Shown here piece by piece: positions 18,482-26,310 of a DNA stretch of 64,000 nt. The position numbers and the translations under genes were made by a program. The notes beneath the pieces were generated by a model that was not told the DNA's origin, ran no database searches, and saw nothing but the letters and a program-made list of their open reading frames with translations. The stretch comes from Curvibacter cyanobacteriorum (GTDB lineage Bacteria > Pseudomonadota > Gammaproteobacteria > Burkholderiales > Burkholderiaceae_C), in the NCBI RefSeq assembly GCF_028649475.1, contig NZ_JAQSIP010000009.1, positions 116,941 to 180,940 on the forward strand, read 5' to 3'. Within the stretch, counting starts at the first letter, position 1. Every line of letters begins with the position of its first letter.

Positions 18482-18961
18482 TCAGTAGATTTTGGTGAAG
18501 CGCACGTTGGTGGCGGTGCGCGCGGGCAGCAGGCCGCAGCTGATCCCCTGGGTCTGACCCGAGGAGGTACTGCTCAGGCTGTTGAGCGTTAGCTGCACGC
18601 CGGTGCTGTCGAAGTTGGCGCTGACGTTGGCTTGGCAGGCCCCGTAGAGCAGCTGCCCGCTCAGGCTGCCAAGCGAGCCCGACAGGGTGCCCTGGTACAG
18701 GTCCCAGATGTCCTGTCGCGCGGGCGTGTACATGCCCGCGGCCGTGGACTGGACGGCGCCCACCGGACCGATGGTGTTGAAACTGGCCACGATCAGCGTG
18801 TTGCCGCTCTGGTGCACGGCCAGGTAGTTGTTGCTCTCAAGGCTGCTCTGGTAGATGCCGTCGTAGCTGCCCAGGGCCCAGCTGGCCGGGGTGCCCAGGG
18901 CCGCAAGGGCCAGCAGGGCGGTCGGGATCAGGCGCTGGGGGCGGAAGAAGGTCGGGGTCAT
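18482..18961 (-). CDS. Small exported protein duplicating the C-terminal domain of the upstream protease
   Basis: The 159-residue protein has a signal peptide (residues 1-29, ending near PASWA) and a single beta-rich domain. From about residue 32 to the end it aligns with the last ~125 residues of the protease encoded immediately upstream. By eye about 80 positions are identical, including PARQDIWDLYQGTLSG and two shared cysteines (GACQA and CG). It has an AGGAG ribosome site and starts 25 bp after the protease stop, so the two are almost certainly co-transcribed. I do not recognise the domain. It looks like a tandem duplication that freed the C-terminal module. Possible roles are binding the same target as the protease or regulating it. 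Confidence 0.85.
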   Translation of the reverse strand: MTPTFFRPQRLIPTALLALAALGTPASWALGSYDGIYQSSLESNNYLAVHQSGNTLIVASFNTIGPVGAVQSTAAGMYTPARQDIWDLYQGTLSGSLGSLSGQLLYGACQANVSANFDSTGVQLTLNSLSSTSSGQTQGISCGLLPARTATNVRFTKIY

Positions 18962-18986
18962 GGCGGGCTCCTGTCGGCCGGGGGGC

Positions 18987-20906
18987 TCACATGATTTTGT
19001 TGTAGACGGTGTTGGTCCGGATCGCCGAGCTGCCGCAGTTCACCCCCTGGGACAGGCCCGAGGTGGTGGCGCTCAGGCCCGACAGGTTCAGTTGCACCGT
19101 GGTGCTGGTGAAGACCGCGCTGACGCTGGCCTGGCAGGCGCCAAACAGCAGCTGGCCCGACAGCGTGGCCTGGTTGCCGGACAGGGTGCCCTGGTACAGG
19201 TCCCAGATGTCCTGGCGCGCCGGTTGGTAGCTGCCCAGCACCGTGCTTTGGCGGGCCCCCACGGCGCCGATGGTGTTGAAGTTGGCGATGATCACGCCGT
19301 TGCCGTTCTGGTGCACCGACAGGTAGCTGTTGCTGTCCGCCGTGCTTTGGTAGATGCCGGCGTAGCTGGCGGCCTCCGTGGCGCTGCCCGCCTGGGTGTA
19401 GGCGCGCAGGGTCAGGTTGGTGTTGGCATACCCGTTCAACGTGCTCAGGTCGGTCCAGCTGCTGCCGCTGAAGCTGACAAAGCTCTGCCCGCTGCTGGCG
19501 GTGGCGCGGCTCGAATACCCCGCGTACGGCTTCTCGATGCCCAAGGGGTAAAACGAGCTGCTGTTGGTGATGCGCGCCACCACTGCAAATTGGCTGCCCG
19601 CCTTCACCTGCACGGGGCTGTTCAGTGTCACGGTGTACAGCCCCGAATACGGGAACGAGCCCGTGGTGCGGGCGCTGGTCTGCAGGGTGCCCGAGACCGG
19701 GTTGCTGCCCGAACTCAGGTCGGTGTAGAGGTCGATCTGGTAGCTGCCGTTCACATCGGGCAGGTACAGGCCGACCGCGCTGATGGTTTCGGTGGCCTGG
19801 GCGGTGAAGACGTTGGCGCCATAGGCCGAGGTGGAGCCGTTGTAGCCCATGGCCGTGATGCTGCCCAGCGGGTCGTGCAGGTAGGCCCGGCCGTAGTTGT
19901 TGACGCTTTGTGCCGGGCTGAACACGGTGGCGTTGCTCAGGCGGGCGTCGTAGTAGGAGATGTAGAAGTAGCCGCCATTGCCCCAGTTGCTGCCGTACTG
20001 GTTCTTCATCAGAAAGGCCCCATTGCCGGGCGGGCGGGTGCTGAACTGGCTGGCCGGGTAGTTGTCGTCCCAGCCAATCAGCGTGACCGCGTGGTTGGCA
20101 CTGGCCGGGTTGGCCGCGGTGTAGTAGTACGAGGCGGTGCTGGCGTTCCAGTAGGCCGGGCTGCTGCTGATGTACATGGCCACGGCGGCCGCGCCGTACT
20201 GCTGCAGGGCGTACTTCCAGTTGGTGTTGTCGGTGGGGCTGGCGCGTTCGGGCAGGTACATCACCTGCTGCACGTGCTGGCGCGGCGACAGGCCCGCCAC
20301 CGAGGTGGCCGCGGTGGCGGTGTAGGGGTCATCGGACTCGAACACGGGGCCGGCGGCAAAGCCTTCGGTGTTGCCCCAGCGTGTCAGGTAGGCCGCCGTG
20401 ATCTGCATGTTGCCGCCGGCACAGACCGGAAAGTCAAAGCCGTGGCGAACGTTGATGTGGTTCTCGGAGTAGTCGTAGCTGCCGGCCTGGGTGGCCAGCA
20501 TGGTGGACTCCAGCGAGCCCGTGGTGGCAAAGGCGTAGCAGTCACCGCAGGCGCCTTGGTCACGCACCGGCGACACCCAGCCCAGGCTGCGCAGGTCAAA
20601 GCTGCTGGGGAAGGTGGCCTTGAGCACGCTGCCGTCGGCGCCGGCGGCCTTGGTCTGCAGCAGCTGTTGCACCTGCTGCGGGATCTGGCCCCGCATGTGG
20701 CTCTGGTCCATTGGTGACGGCACCCAGCCGGTGCCCCGGCCCGCGGGGTCGTCACTGGGCGTGGCGGCTTGTTTCAGCGCTTGCCTCGAGGGGTGGTCCA
20801 GCCAGTCGGCATTGAGGGGGGCCAGGGTCTGGGCCCGAGCCCCGCCAGCCAGAGCGCCGAGCACGGTCAGGCCCGCCCCGACCCAACGCACGGTGTTGTG
20901 TTTCAT
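18987..20906 (-). CDS. Secreted papain-like (C1A) cysteine protease with lectin-like and unknown C-terminal domains
   Basis: The 639-residue protein has a signal peptide (residues 1-25), a short pro-region to about 98, and a papain-fold domain from about 99 to 320. Catalytic residues are visible: oxyanion Gln117, Cys123 in DQGACGDCYAF, His272 in NHAVTLIGWDD and Asn302 in KNQYGSNWG. Residues about 330-510 form a beta-rich segment resembling the lectin-like domain that often follows such proteases. The last ~125 residues are an unrecognised domain duplicated in the next gene. A GGAGG site precedes the ATG. Composition is rich in serine, threonine, tyrosine and asparagine, typical of exported beta-proteins. 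It heads a likely three-gene operon of exported proteins. Substrate and final location are unknown. Confidence 0.88.
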   Translation of the reverse strand: MKHNTVRWVGAGLTVLGALAGGARAQTLAPLNADWLDHPSRQALKQAATPSDDPAGRGTGWVPSPMDQSHMRGQIPQQVQQLLQTKAAGADGSVLKATFPSSFDLRSLGWVSPVRDQGACGDCYAFATTGSLESTMLATQAGSYDYSENHINVRHGFDFPVCAGGNMQITAAYLTRWGNTEGFAAGPVFESDDPYTATAATSVAGLSPRQHVQQVMYLPERASPTDNTNWKYALQQYGAAAVAMYISSSPAYWNASTASYYYTAANPASANHAVTLIGWDDNYPASQFSTRPPGNGAFLMKNQYGSNWGNGGYFYISYYDARLSNATVFSPAQSVNNYGRAYLHDPLGSITAMGYNGSTSAYGANVFTAQATETISAVGLYLPDVNGSYQIDLYTDLSSGSNPVSGTLQTSARTTGSFPYSGLYTVTLNSPVQVKAGSQFAVVARITNSSSFYPLGIEKPYAGYSSRATASSGQSFVSFSGSSWTDLSTLNGYANTNLTLRAYTQAGSATEAASYAGIYQSTADSNSYLSVHQNGNGVIIANFNTIGAVGARQSTVLGSYQPARQDIWDLYQGTLSGNQATLSGQLLFGACQASVSAVFTSTTVQLNLSGLSATTSGLSQGVNCGSSAIRTNTVYNKIM

Positions 20907-21046
20907 TTTGTACGCCTCCGATCGCCCGACATGTTAACGGCCCGCAGTCGCTGCGGCGCTGCGGCGTGCAGCCCACGCGGTCGGGGAGGGCGGCCCCTGC
21001 GCCGGTGCCCCTGGGCGAGTGGTTGGGGGTCTCTATCATCGGGGGC

Positions 21047-21598
21047 ATGCCCCGCTCTGCTGCCGCTTCCCAACTGCCCCGTGCGCCCCGTGCGCCCTCA
21101 CCGCCGCCGTCGTCCGCGCCCGTCCCTGCCGGGGCCTCGCCCGAAGCGGCCGCGCGCGTGCTGCGCCGCTTCCGCGTGGTCTTCAACGCGGTCAAGGCAC
21201 ATTTTCAGCAGGTCGAGAAGCAAGCCGGCATTGGGGGGGCTCAGCTGTGGGCGCTGAGCGTGATCCAGGCCCAGCCCGACCTGGGCGTCGGTGCCCTGGC
21301 CCAGGCCATGGATGTGCATCAGACGACCGCCAGCAACCTGGTCAAGGCCTTGAGCACACTGGGCCTGGTGGGCACGCACCGCGACGGGCCGGACCGCCGG
21401 GCCGTGCGGCTGCGCCTCACCCCGGCCGGTGAGGCGGTGCTGCAAAAGGCCCCGGGGCCTTTTGCCGGCGTGTTGCCCGAGGCCCTGGCCGCGCTGGACC
21501 CCGCCACCCTGGCGCGGCTGGACCAGGACCTGGGCACCTTGATGGCCCAGTTGCAGGCCGACGACGCGGCGGGCTCGATCCCGTTGGCCCACCTGTGA
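21047..21598 (+). CDS. MarR-family transcriptional regulator
   Basis: This regulator of about 183 residues has a proline/alanine-rich N-terminal tail (about 1-35), then the MarR winged helix-turn-helix with recognition helix in MDVHQTTASNLVKAL and the wing residues DGPDRRAVRLRLT. The ATG at 21047 is taken, giving a tail longer than usual; a start inside the tail cannot be excluded. It is divergent from the protease cluster (140 bp) and convergent with the CLC gene. It could regulate either, but no matching palindrome is obvious next to it. A perfect 12-bp palindrome at 23088 is a candidate target for a regulator of this class. Confidence 0.85.
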   Translation: MPRSAAASQLPRAPRAPSPPPSSAPVPAGASPEAAARVLRRFRVVFNAVKAHFQQVEKQAGIGGAQLWALSVIQAQPDLGVGALAQAMDVHQTTASNLVKALSTLGLVGTHRDGPDRRAVRLRLTPAGEAVLQKAPGPFAGVLPEALAALDPATLARLDQDLGTLMAQLQADDAAGSIPLAHL

Positions 21599-21650
21599 GC
21601 CACTGGCTCGGCGGGCGCCCAGGCCCCGCGCGCGCCTGAGGCCGCCGCGT

Positions 21651-23015
21651 TCAGGCCCGTTCGCGTTGGGCTGGCGCCGGGCTGGGGTCCGGGGCCGGTG
21701 CGCCGCCCGGCAGGCGTTGCAATTGCAGCTCGGCCAGGCTGGCGTAGAGCGGGCTGGAGATCCAGCGTGAGACGGCGCTGGCCACCAGCGCGCTGGCCAT
21801 CAGGCTCAGCACCAGGCTGTGGCCGTCCACCATTTCCATGACGATGATGAACGAGGTCAGGGGCGCCTGGGTCACGGCGGCCAGAAAGCCCGCCATGCCC
21901 AGCGCGATCAGGGCCGGCGCATCGGCCTGCCCGGTCCAGGCCGCCACATCGGCGCCCAGTGATGCGCCAATCGCCAGCGAAGGCGCAAAGATGCCCCCCG
22001 GCACACCTGACCATGCGGTGATCCAGGTGGCCAGCCATTTGAGCGCCGAGTAGCCTGGCAGCGCATCGGCGTGGCCGTCCAGCAGGCCCCGGGTGTGGGC
22101 ATAGCCACTGCCAAAGGTGCTGCCCTGGCTGGCCAGGCCGATCAGCGCCACGGCCAGGCCACAGCCGGCCGCAAAGCGCAGCGGGTAGCGGCGGCGCCAC
22201 TGGCTGAAGCGGTCGGCCGAGGTCCCGGCCAGCGAGGCCGTCAGCACGCGGGCGAACAGGCCGCCCGCCACCCCGGCGATGCCGGCCACCAGCAGCGCCG
22301 GGCCCAGCAGCGACCACGACAGGGCCTGCACCCGGATGACCCCGAAATGCGTGGCATTGCCAAACACCGACACCCCCATCAGGCCGGCCACCACGATGGC
22401 CGCCATGATCAGGCCGTTGTTGCGCTGCTCGGGGCGCCGGGACAACTCTTCGATCGCGAACATGATGCCGCCCAGGGGCGTGTTGAAGGCCGCCGCGATG
22501 CCGGCCGAGCCACCCGCGATCAGCAGACCCTGGTCGGACACGCTGTGCTGCGTTGGCAAAAAGCGCCGCGCGGCGTGCATCACCCCGGCCCCGATCTGCA
22601 CCGAAGGCCCCTCGCGCCCCAGCGACAGACCGCTCAGCAGGCCGGTGGCGGTCAACACCATCTTGGCCAGGGTGAGCCGGATGGACACGAACAGGCCACG
22701 CGAGGCGGGCGGCGACTGCGGGTGCAAGGCCGCCATCACCTGCGGGATGCCCGAACCCGCTGCACCCGGCGCAAAGCGCCTTGTGGCCCACACCACCGCC
22801 AGCGTGAGCAGCGGCGTCCACAGCAAGGGCAGGTAGGTGAAGGCCGCCTGGCCGCGGTGGAACAGCATCAGCGCCTGCTCGCTGAGCCAGGTCAGCGTGA
22901 CCACGGTCAGGCCTGACAGGGCGCCGAAGGCGACCACCACGGCGCGCGTTTGCCAGATCTGGCGGTTGCTGAGTTCGGCATGCCAGGTGGCGGCGAGGGA
23001 CTTTGCAAGGCTCAT
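21651..23015 (-). CDS. CLC-family chloride channel/transporter
   Basis: This 454-residue membrane protein carries the three CLC selectivity signatures: GSGIP at 87-91, GREGP at 133-137 with the gating glutamate at position 135, and GIFAPSLAIGA further on. An internal glutamate pair (FAIEEL) matches the proton-pathway glutamate of bacterial H+/Cl- antiporters, so exchange rather than passive channel activity is more likely. Short basic tails and no CBS domains are seen. I use the ATG at 23015 rather than the upstream GTG. It is divergent from the DapB-like gene, with a promoter and palindrome in the shared space. Confidence 0.9.
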   Translation of the reverse strand: MSLAKSLAATWHAELSNRQIWQTRAVVVAFGALSGLTVVTLTWLSEQALMLFHRGQAAFTYLPLLWTPLLTLAVVWATRRFAPGAAGSGIPQVMAALHPQSPPASRGLFVSIRLTLAKMVLTATGLLSGLSLGREGPSVQIGAGVMHAARRFLPTQHSVSDQGLLIAGGSAGIAAAFNTPLGGIMFAIEELSRRPEQRNNGLIMAAIVVAGLMGVSVFGNATHFGVIRVQALSWSLLGPALLVAGIAGVAGGLFARVLTASLAGTSADRFSQWRRRYPLRFAAGCGLAVALIGLASQGSTFGSGYAHTRGLLDGHADALPGYSALKWLATWITAWSGVPGGIFAPSLAIGASLGADVAAWTGQADAPALIALGMAGFLAAVTQAPLTSFIIVMEMVDGHSLVLSLMASALVASAVSRWISSPLYASLAELQLQRLPGGAPAPDPSPAPAQRERA

Positions 23016-23087
23016 GGGGGGCACTTTCCAAGGCCGCCAAAGGGTCTTGCGGCGTGGGTTGTCGGCGATTCTGGAAGGGGATGATAC

Positions 23088-23104
23088 ATTTGTACAAATA
23101 TAAT
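23088..23104. promoter_or_regulatory. Perfect palindrome abutting a consensus -10 box
   Basis: ATTTGTACAAAT (23088-23099) is a perfect 12-bp palindrome whose last base is the first base of a consensus TATAAT (23099-23104) reading toward the DapB-like gene at 23139. No good -35 is seen. A dyad in this position is a classic repressor or activator operator. It lies between the divergent CLC and DapB-like genes and could serve both. The regulator is unknown. Confidence 0.55.
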
Positions 23105-23138
23105 TGCCACAGGATCATCCACAAACAGGAGGAAAGCC

Positions 23139-23900
23139 ATGAACACGTCACGCATCACCGTGGGCCTGTTGGGTTTCGGCAAAGCCGGTCGGGCGGTGGC
23201 CCAGGTGCTGGCCAGCGACCCGCAGCTGGAGCTGAAGTGGATTGCGCGCCGCCATGCCGCGCCCGACGCGCGTTGGGACGAGCAGCCCGCGGTCCGCTTC
23301 GTCGGTCTGCAGGACCAAGCCCTGGACCGCTGGCTGGACGCGCACCCGGTGCAGGTGTTGGTGGACTTCTCACGCGCCGAGACCCTGGCGCTGTACGTCG
23401 ACGCGGTGCGTCAGCGCCAGACCATGCTGGTCACCGCGATCTCGGCTTACAGCGACGCGCAACGCGAGGTGTTGCGCGCGCTGGGGCAGGACTGCCGGGT
23501 CATGAGCTCGCCCAACATCACGCTGGGCATCAACTTCTTGCTGACCGCCGCCAAGCTGCTGCGCAGCATCGCGCCCCTGGCCGATGTGGAGATCGTGGAG
23601 CAGCACTTCCGCGACAAGCCCGAGGTGTCGGGCACGGCCCGCATCATTGCCGAGGGCCTGAACGTGGATGACGACAAGATCACCTCGCTGCGCCTGGGCG
23701 GCATCGTGGGCCACCATGAGGTGATTTTTGGCTTCCCGCACCAGACCGTGCGCCTGATCCACGATTCGATCCGGCGCGAGGCCTTCGGCACCGGCGCCGC
23801 CTTCGCGATCAAAGAACTGGCCCAGCAGCCGCCCGGCTTTTACGCCTTTGAGGACCTGCTGTCGAAACGGATTGCCAAAGGCTTGCTGGCCAGTGCCTGA
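23139..23900 (+). CDS. DapB-like dihydrodipicolinate reductase family protein
   Basis: The protein of 253 residues has an N-terminal Rossmann motif (GLLGFGKAGRAV) and a DapB-type C-terminal signature region (EQHFRDKPEVSGTA) retaining the His and Lys of the canonical catalytic motif. However, the consensus HHxxKxDAPSGTA is clearly altered and overall spacing differs. It may be the lysine/diaminopimelate enzyme, which reduces HTPA-type substrates with NAD(P)H, or a paralogue with another substrate. An AGGAGG-like site (aggaggaaagcc) precedes the ATG. It has its own TATAAT promoter and palindrome, and stands alone rather than next to lysine genes, which favours a paralogue. Confidence 0.65.
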   Translation: MNTSRITVGLLGFGKAGRAVAQVLASDPQLELKWIARRHAAPDARWDEQPAVRFVGLQDQALDRWLDAHPVQVLVDFSRAETLALYVDAVRQRQTMLVTAISAYSDAQREVLRALGQDCRVMSSPNITLGINFLLTAAKLLRSIAPLADVEIVEQHFRDKPEVSGTARIIAEGLNVDDDKITSLRLGGIVGHHEVIFGFPHQTVRLIHDSIRREAFGTGAAFAIKELAQQPPGFYAFEDLLSKRIAKGLLASA

Positions 23901-23903
23901 GGG

Positions 23904-23921
23904 CCGGGCCCACAGGCCCGG
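23904..23921. terminator. GC-rich hairpin between convergent DapB-like and xthA genes
   Basis: CCGGGCC (23904-23910) pairs with GGCCCGG (23915-23921) across a CACA loop. There is no T-run on either strand, so it may be a weak bidirectional or Rho-assisted terminator. Confidence 0.35.
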
Positions 23922-23930
23922 GAGCGGGGC

Positions 23931-24746
23931 TCACAGGCTGAGGTCGTACTCGATGGTGATCGGCGCGTGGTCGCTGAACTTCTCGCCCTTGTAGATCGCC
24001 TCGCTGCGCGCGGTGGCGGCCAGCGCGGGGGTGGCCAGGTGGTAGTCCAGGCGCCAGCCCACGTTCTTGGCGTAGGCCTGGCCGCGGTTGCTCCACCAGG
24101 TGTAGCAAGCGTCGGTGGTGTCGGGTTGCAGGCGCCGGTACACGTCGACCAAGCCGCCGACCGCCGCGTTGTCGGACAGCAGCTGGGTCATCCAGGCGCG
24201 TTCTTCGGGCAGGAAGCCGCTGTTCTTGAGGTTGCCCTTCCAGTTCTTCAGATCGGCCTCTTTGTGCGCGATGTTGATGTCGCCGCAGAGGATGAAGTCG
24301 CGCTGCGATTTGAGGGCCATCAGGTGCGGGTGCATCAGCGCCAGGAAGCGGAACTTGGCCTGCTGCCGGTCTTCGCCCGACGAGCCACTGGGGAAGTAGC
24401 TGCTGATGATGGAGCGCTTCTGGCTCGGGGTGTCAAAGCGCAGCTCGACGTAGCGGCCCTCGGCGTCGAACTCGGAGGCGCCCAACCCGATCACCACGTC
24501 GCTGGGCTCGTGGCGGGTGTAGATGCCCACGCCCGAGTAGCCTTTTTTCTCGGCAAACTGGAAGTGCCCGGTCAAGCCGGCCAGGGTTTCGAAGCGGCCC
24601 GCCATGTCGGGCGCCTGGGCCTTGATTTCCTGCACACAAATACAATCCGGCTGTGTGGCCGCAATCCAGGCTTCGACGCCCTTGGTGGCGGCAGAGCGGA
24701 TGCCGTTGAGGTTGAGGCTGGTTAACTTGAACAAGGATTTCCCCAT
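23931..24746 (-). CDS. xthA: Exodeoxyribonuclease III (ExoA/XthA family)
   Basis: The protein of about 271 residues of the endonuclease/exonuclease/phosphatase fold shows LNLNGIRSA near the N-terminus, CVQEIK with the catalytic glutamate, CGDINIAH in the middle and FSDHAPITIEYDL at the C-terminus with the essential Asp-His. It cleaves apurinic sites and degrades one strand of duplex DNA 3' to 5' in base-excision repair. The ATG at 24746 overlaps the ATG of divergent pyrE by two bases (CATG at 24744-24747). Each promoter therefore must lie within the other gene, or the starts are slightly different from those shown. Confidence 0.9.
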   Translation of the reverse strand: MGKSLFKLTSLNLNGIRSAATKGVEAWIAATQPDCICVQEIKAQAPDMAGRFETLAGLTGHFQFAEKKGYSGVGIYTRHEPSDVVIGLGASEFDAEGRYVELRFDTPSQKRSIISSYFPSGSSGEDRQQAKFRFLALMHPHLMALKSQRDFILCGDINIAHKEADLKNWKGNLKNSGFLPEERAWMTQLLSDNAAVGGLVDVYRRLQPDTTDACYTWWSNRGQAYAKNVGWRLDYHLATPALAATARSEAIYKGEKFSDHAPITIEYDLSL

Positions 24747-25455
24747 GGTGGTTGAGAGCGCGCAAGGGTCTGGAGCAGCAGCCGGACAAGACACGCTGGC
24801 ACAGGAATTTGTGCGGTTTTCGGTGGATTCGGGCGTCTTGCGCTTTGGCGAATTCAAGACCAAGGCGGGTCGACTGAGCCCCTATTTTTTCAATGCCGGT
24901 CTGTTTGACGACGGCGCCAAGCTGGGCAAACTGGCCGAATTCTATGCAAAACGCCTGCTGGCGAGCGGCATCGAGTTCGACATGATTTTTGGCCCCGCCT
25001 ACAAGGGCATCCCGCTCGCGGCCGCGGTGGCGATCGAGCTGGCCCGCCTGGGGCGCAACGTGCCTTTTGCCTACAACCGCAAGGAAGCCAAGGATCATGG
25101 CGAGGGCGGCACCCTGGTCGGTGCGCTGTTGCAGGGCCGGGTGCTGATCGTGGACGATGTGATGTCTGCCGGCACCGCGGCCCGCGAGTCGATTGCCATC
25201 ATCCGCGCCGCCGGGGCCACCCCGCACGCCGTGGCGTTGGCGCTGGACCGCCAAGAGAAGGCGACCGAAAACGGCCAAGACGTGAACCACAGCGCTGTGC
25301 AATATGTCCGCCAGCAGCTGGGTTTGCAGGTCTGTGCCATCGCCAAACTGGCAGACTTGCTACAGTATCTGAAAGCAAGGGGTGACGGCGCTTTGGCCGC
25401 CGATCACGCCCGGGTGCTGGCTTACCGCGAGCGCTATGGAGTCGATGAAGGATAA
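24745..25455 (+). CDS. pyrE: Orotate phosphoribosyltransferase
   Basis: The 236-residue protein starts the family region with FVRFSVDSGVLRFGEFKTKAGR and has the PRPP-binding motif VLIVDDVMSAGTA near residue 133. The catalytic loop residues KEAKDHGEGG precede it. It converts orotate and PRPP to OMP in pyrimidine synthesis. The ATG at 24745 overlaps the divergent xthA start. The DUF4124 gene follows two bases after its stop through a GTG start, so they are probably co-transcribed and translationally coupled. Other pyr genes are not in the window. Confidence 0.93.
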   Translation: MVVESAQGSGAAAGQDTLAQEFVRFSVDSGVLRFGEFKTKAGRLSPYFFNAGLFDDGAKLGKLAEFYAKRLLASGIEFDMIFGPAYKGIPLAAAVAIELARLGRNVPFAYNRKEAKDHGEGGTLVGALLQGRVLIVDDVMSAGTAARESIAIIRAAGATPHAVALALDRQEKATENGQDVNHSAVQYVRQQLGLQVCAIAKLADLLQYLKARGDGALAADHARVLAYRERYGVDEG

Positions 25456-25457
25456 AA

Positions 25458-26090
25458 GTGACTAAATGGGGTGGGGCACGCGTTGGACTGGTTTGCTGGT
25501 TGGGCGTGGGCCTGCACGCCGGACTGGCCGCGCAGGGCATCTTCACCTGTGTCGACGCCTCGGGCCGGCGCATCACCTCGGACCGCCCCATCCCTGAATG
25601 CCTGGACCGTGAGCAGCGCGAGCTCAACCCCAGCGGCACGGTCAAGCGCAAGCTGGCCCCGGCCCCCACAGCGCAGGAGCGCGCCGCCGCCGAGGAACGC
25701 CAGCGCCTGCAGGACGAAGAGCAGGCCCGCCTGAACGAGGACCGGCGCCGAGAACGCGCGCTGGCCGCCCGCTACCCCAGCCAGGCGGCCCACGACGGCG
25801 AGCGCGTCGAGGCCCTCAAGCAAGTCGACGCGGTGGTGAAAATTGCCCAAAAGCGCATCGACGACCTGCGCGAGCAACGCAAGTCCATCCTGGCCGAGTT
25901 CGAGTTTTACCGCAAAGACCCGAGCAAGGCGCCGCCCGCGCTGCGCCAGAAACTGCAGGACAACCAGCAGGCCGAAGAGGCCCAGAACCGCTTCATTGCC
26001 GACCAGGCGCGCGAGAAAGACCGCATCAACCAGCGCTTTGACCAGGAGCTCAAGCGCTTGCAGCAGATCTGGGGCCCAGGCACCCGCTGA
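25458..26090 (+). CDS. DUF4124 domain-containing exported coiled-coil protein
   Basis: The protein of 210 residues has a short hydrophobic N-terminus (signal-like, ending near AAQG), then a DUF4124-type segment with the pattern IFTCVDASGRRITSDRP at about 27-43. The remainder is a charged, alpha-helical coiled coil (residues about 75-205). DUF4124 proteins occur widely in proteobacteria and are poorly understood. They are usually periplasmic or envelope-associated. The start codon is GTG, two bases after the pyrE stop, so coupling is likely. No enzymatic motif is visible. Confidence 0.82.
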   Translation: MTKWGGARVGLVCWLGVGLHAGLAAQGIFTCVDASGRRITSDRPIPECLDREQRELNPSGTVKRKLAPAPTAQERAAAEERQRLQDEEQARLNEDRRRERALAARYPSQAAHDGERVEALKQVDAVVKIAQKRIDDLREQRKSILAEFEFYRKDPSKAPPALRQKLQDNQQAEEAQNRFIADQAREKDRINQRFDQELKRLQQIWGPGTR

Positions 26091-26237
26091 GGCCCTGCTG
26101 CTGACGCCCGCGGCTCGACAGCCAAGCCCCCAGCGGGTGGGCGGGCGTCCGGCTCGGCGTCACCGCTTCGTGGCGGCCCGCGCCGGGGGGGCTGCCCCAA
26201 CGCCCTGGCGCCCCAACGCTCCAGCTCCACCCAGGCG

Positions 26238-26272
26238 AAAAAAAGCCGCCGCTGAGGGTCTGCAGCGGCGGC
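26238..26272 (-). terminator. Rho-independent terminator of the gatCAB operon
   Basis: On the minus strand a perfect 10-bp stem (26245-26254 pairs with 26263-26272; arms GCCGCCGCTG) with an 8-nt loop is followed by seven Ts (26238-26244). It lies 38 bp downstream of the gatB stop and fits the end of the gatC-gatA-gatB transcript. Confidence 0.88.
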
Positions 26273-26310
26273 GGCTGGGCGGGGGTGCACGGCCGGCTTC
26301 GGGGTCGGCT

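Noticed and set aside
18891..20717. Large plus-strand open frame opposite the papain-like protease
   Set aside because: Composition is dominated by Gly, Val, Ala and Arg and no domain is recognisable; the protease on the other strand has a signal peptide and an intact triad, so it is the real gene.
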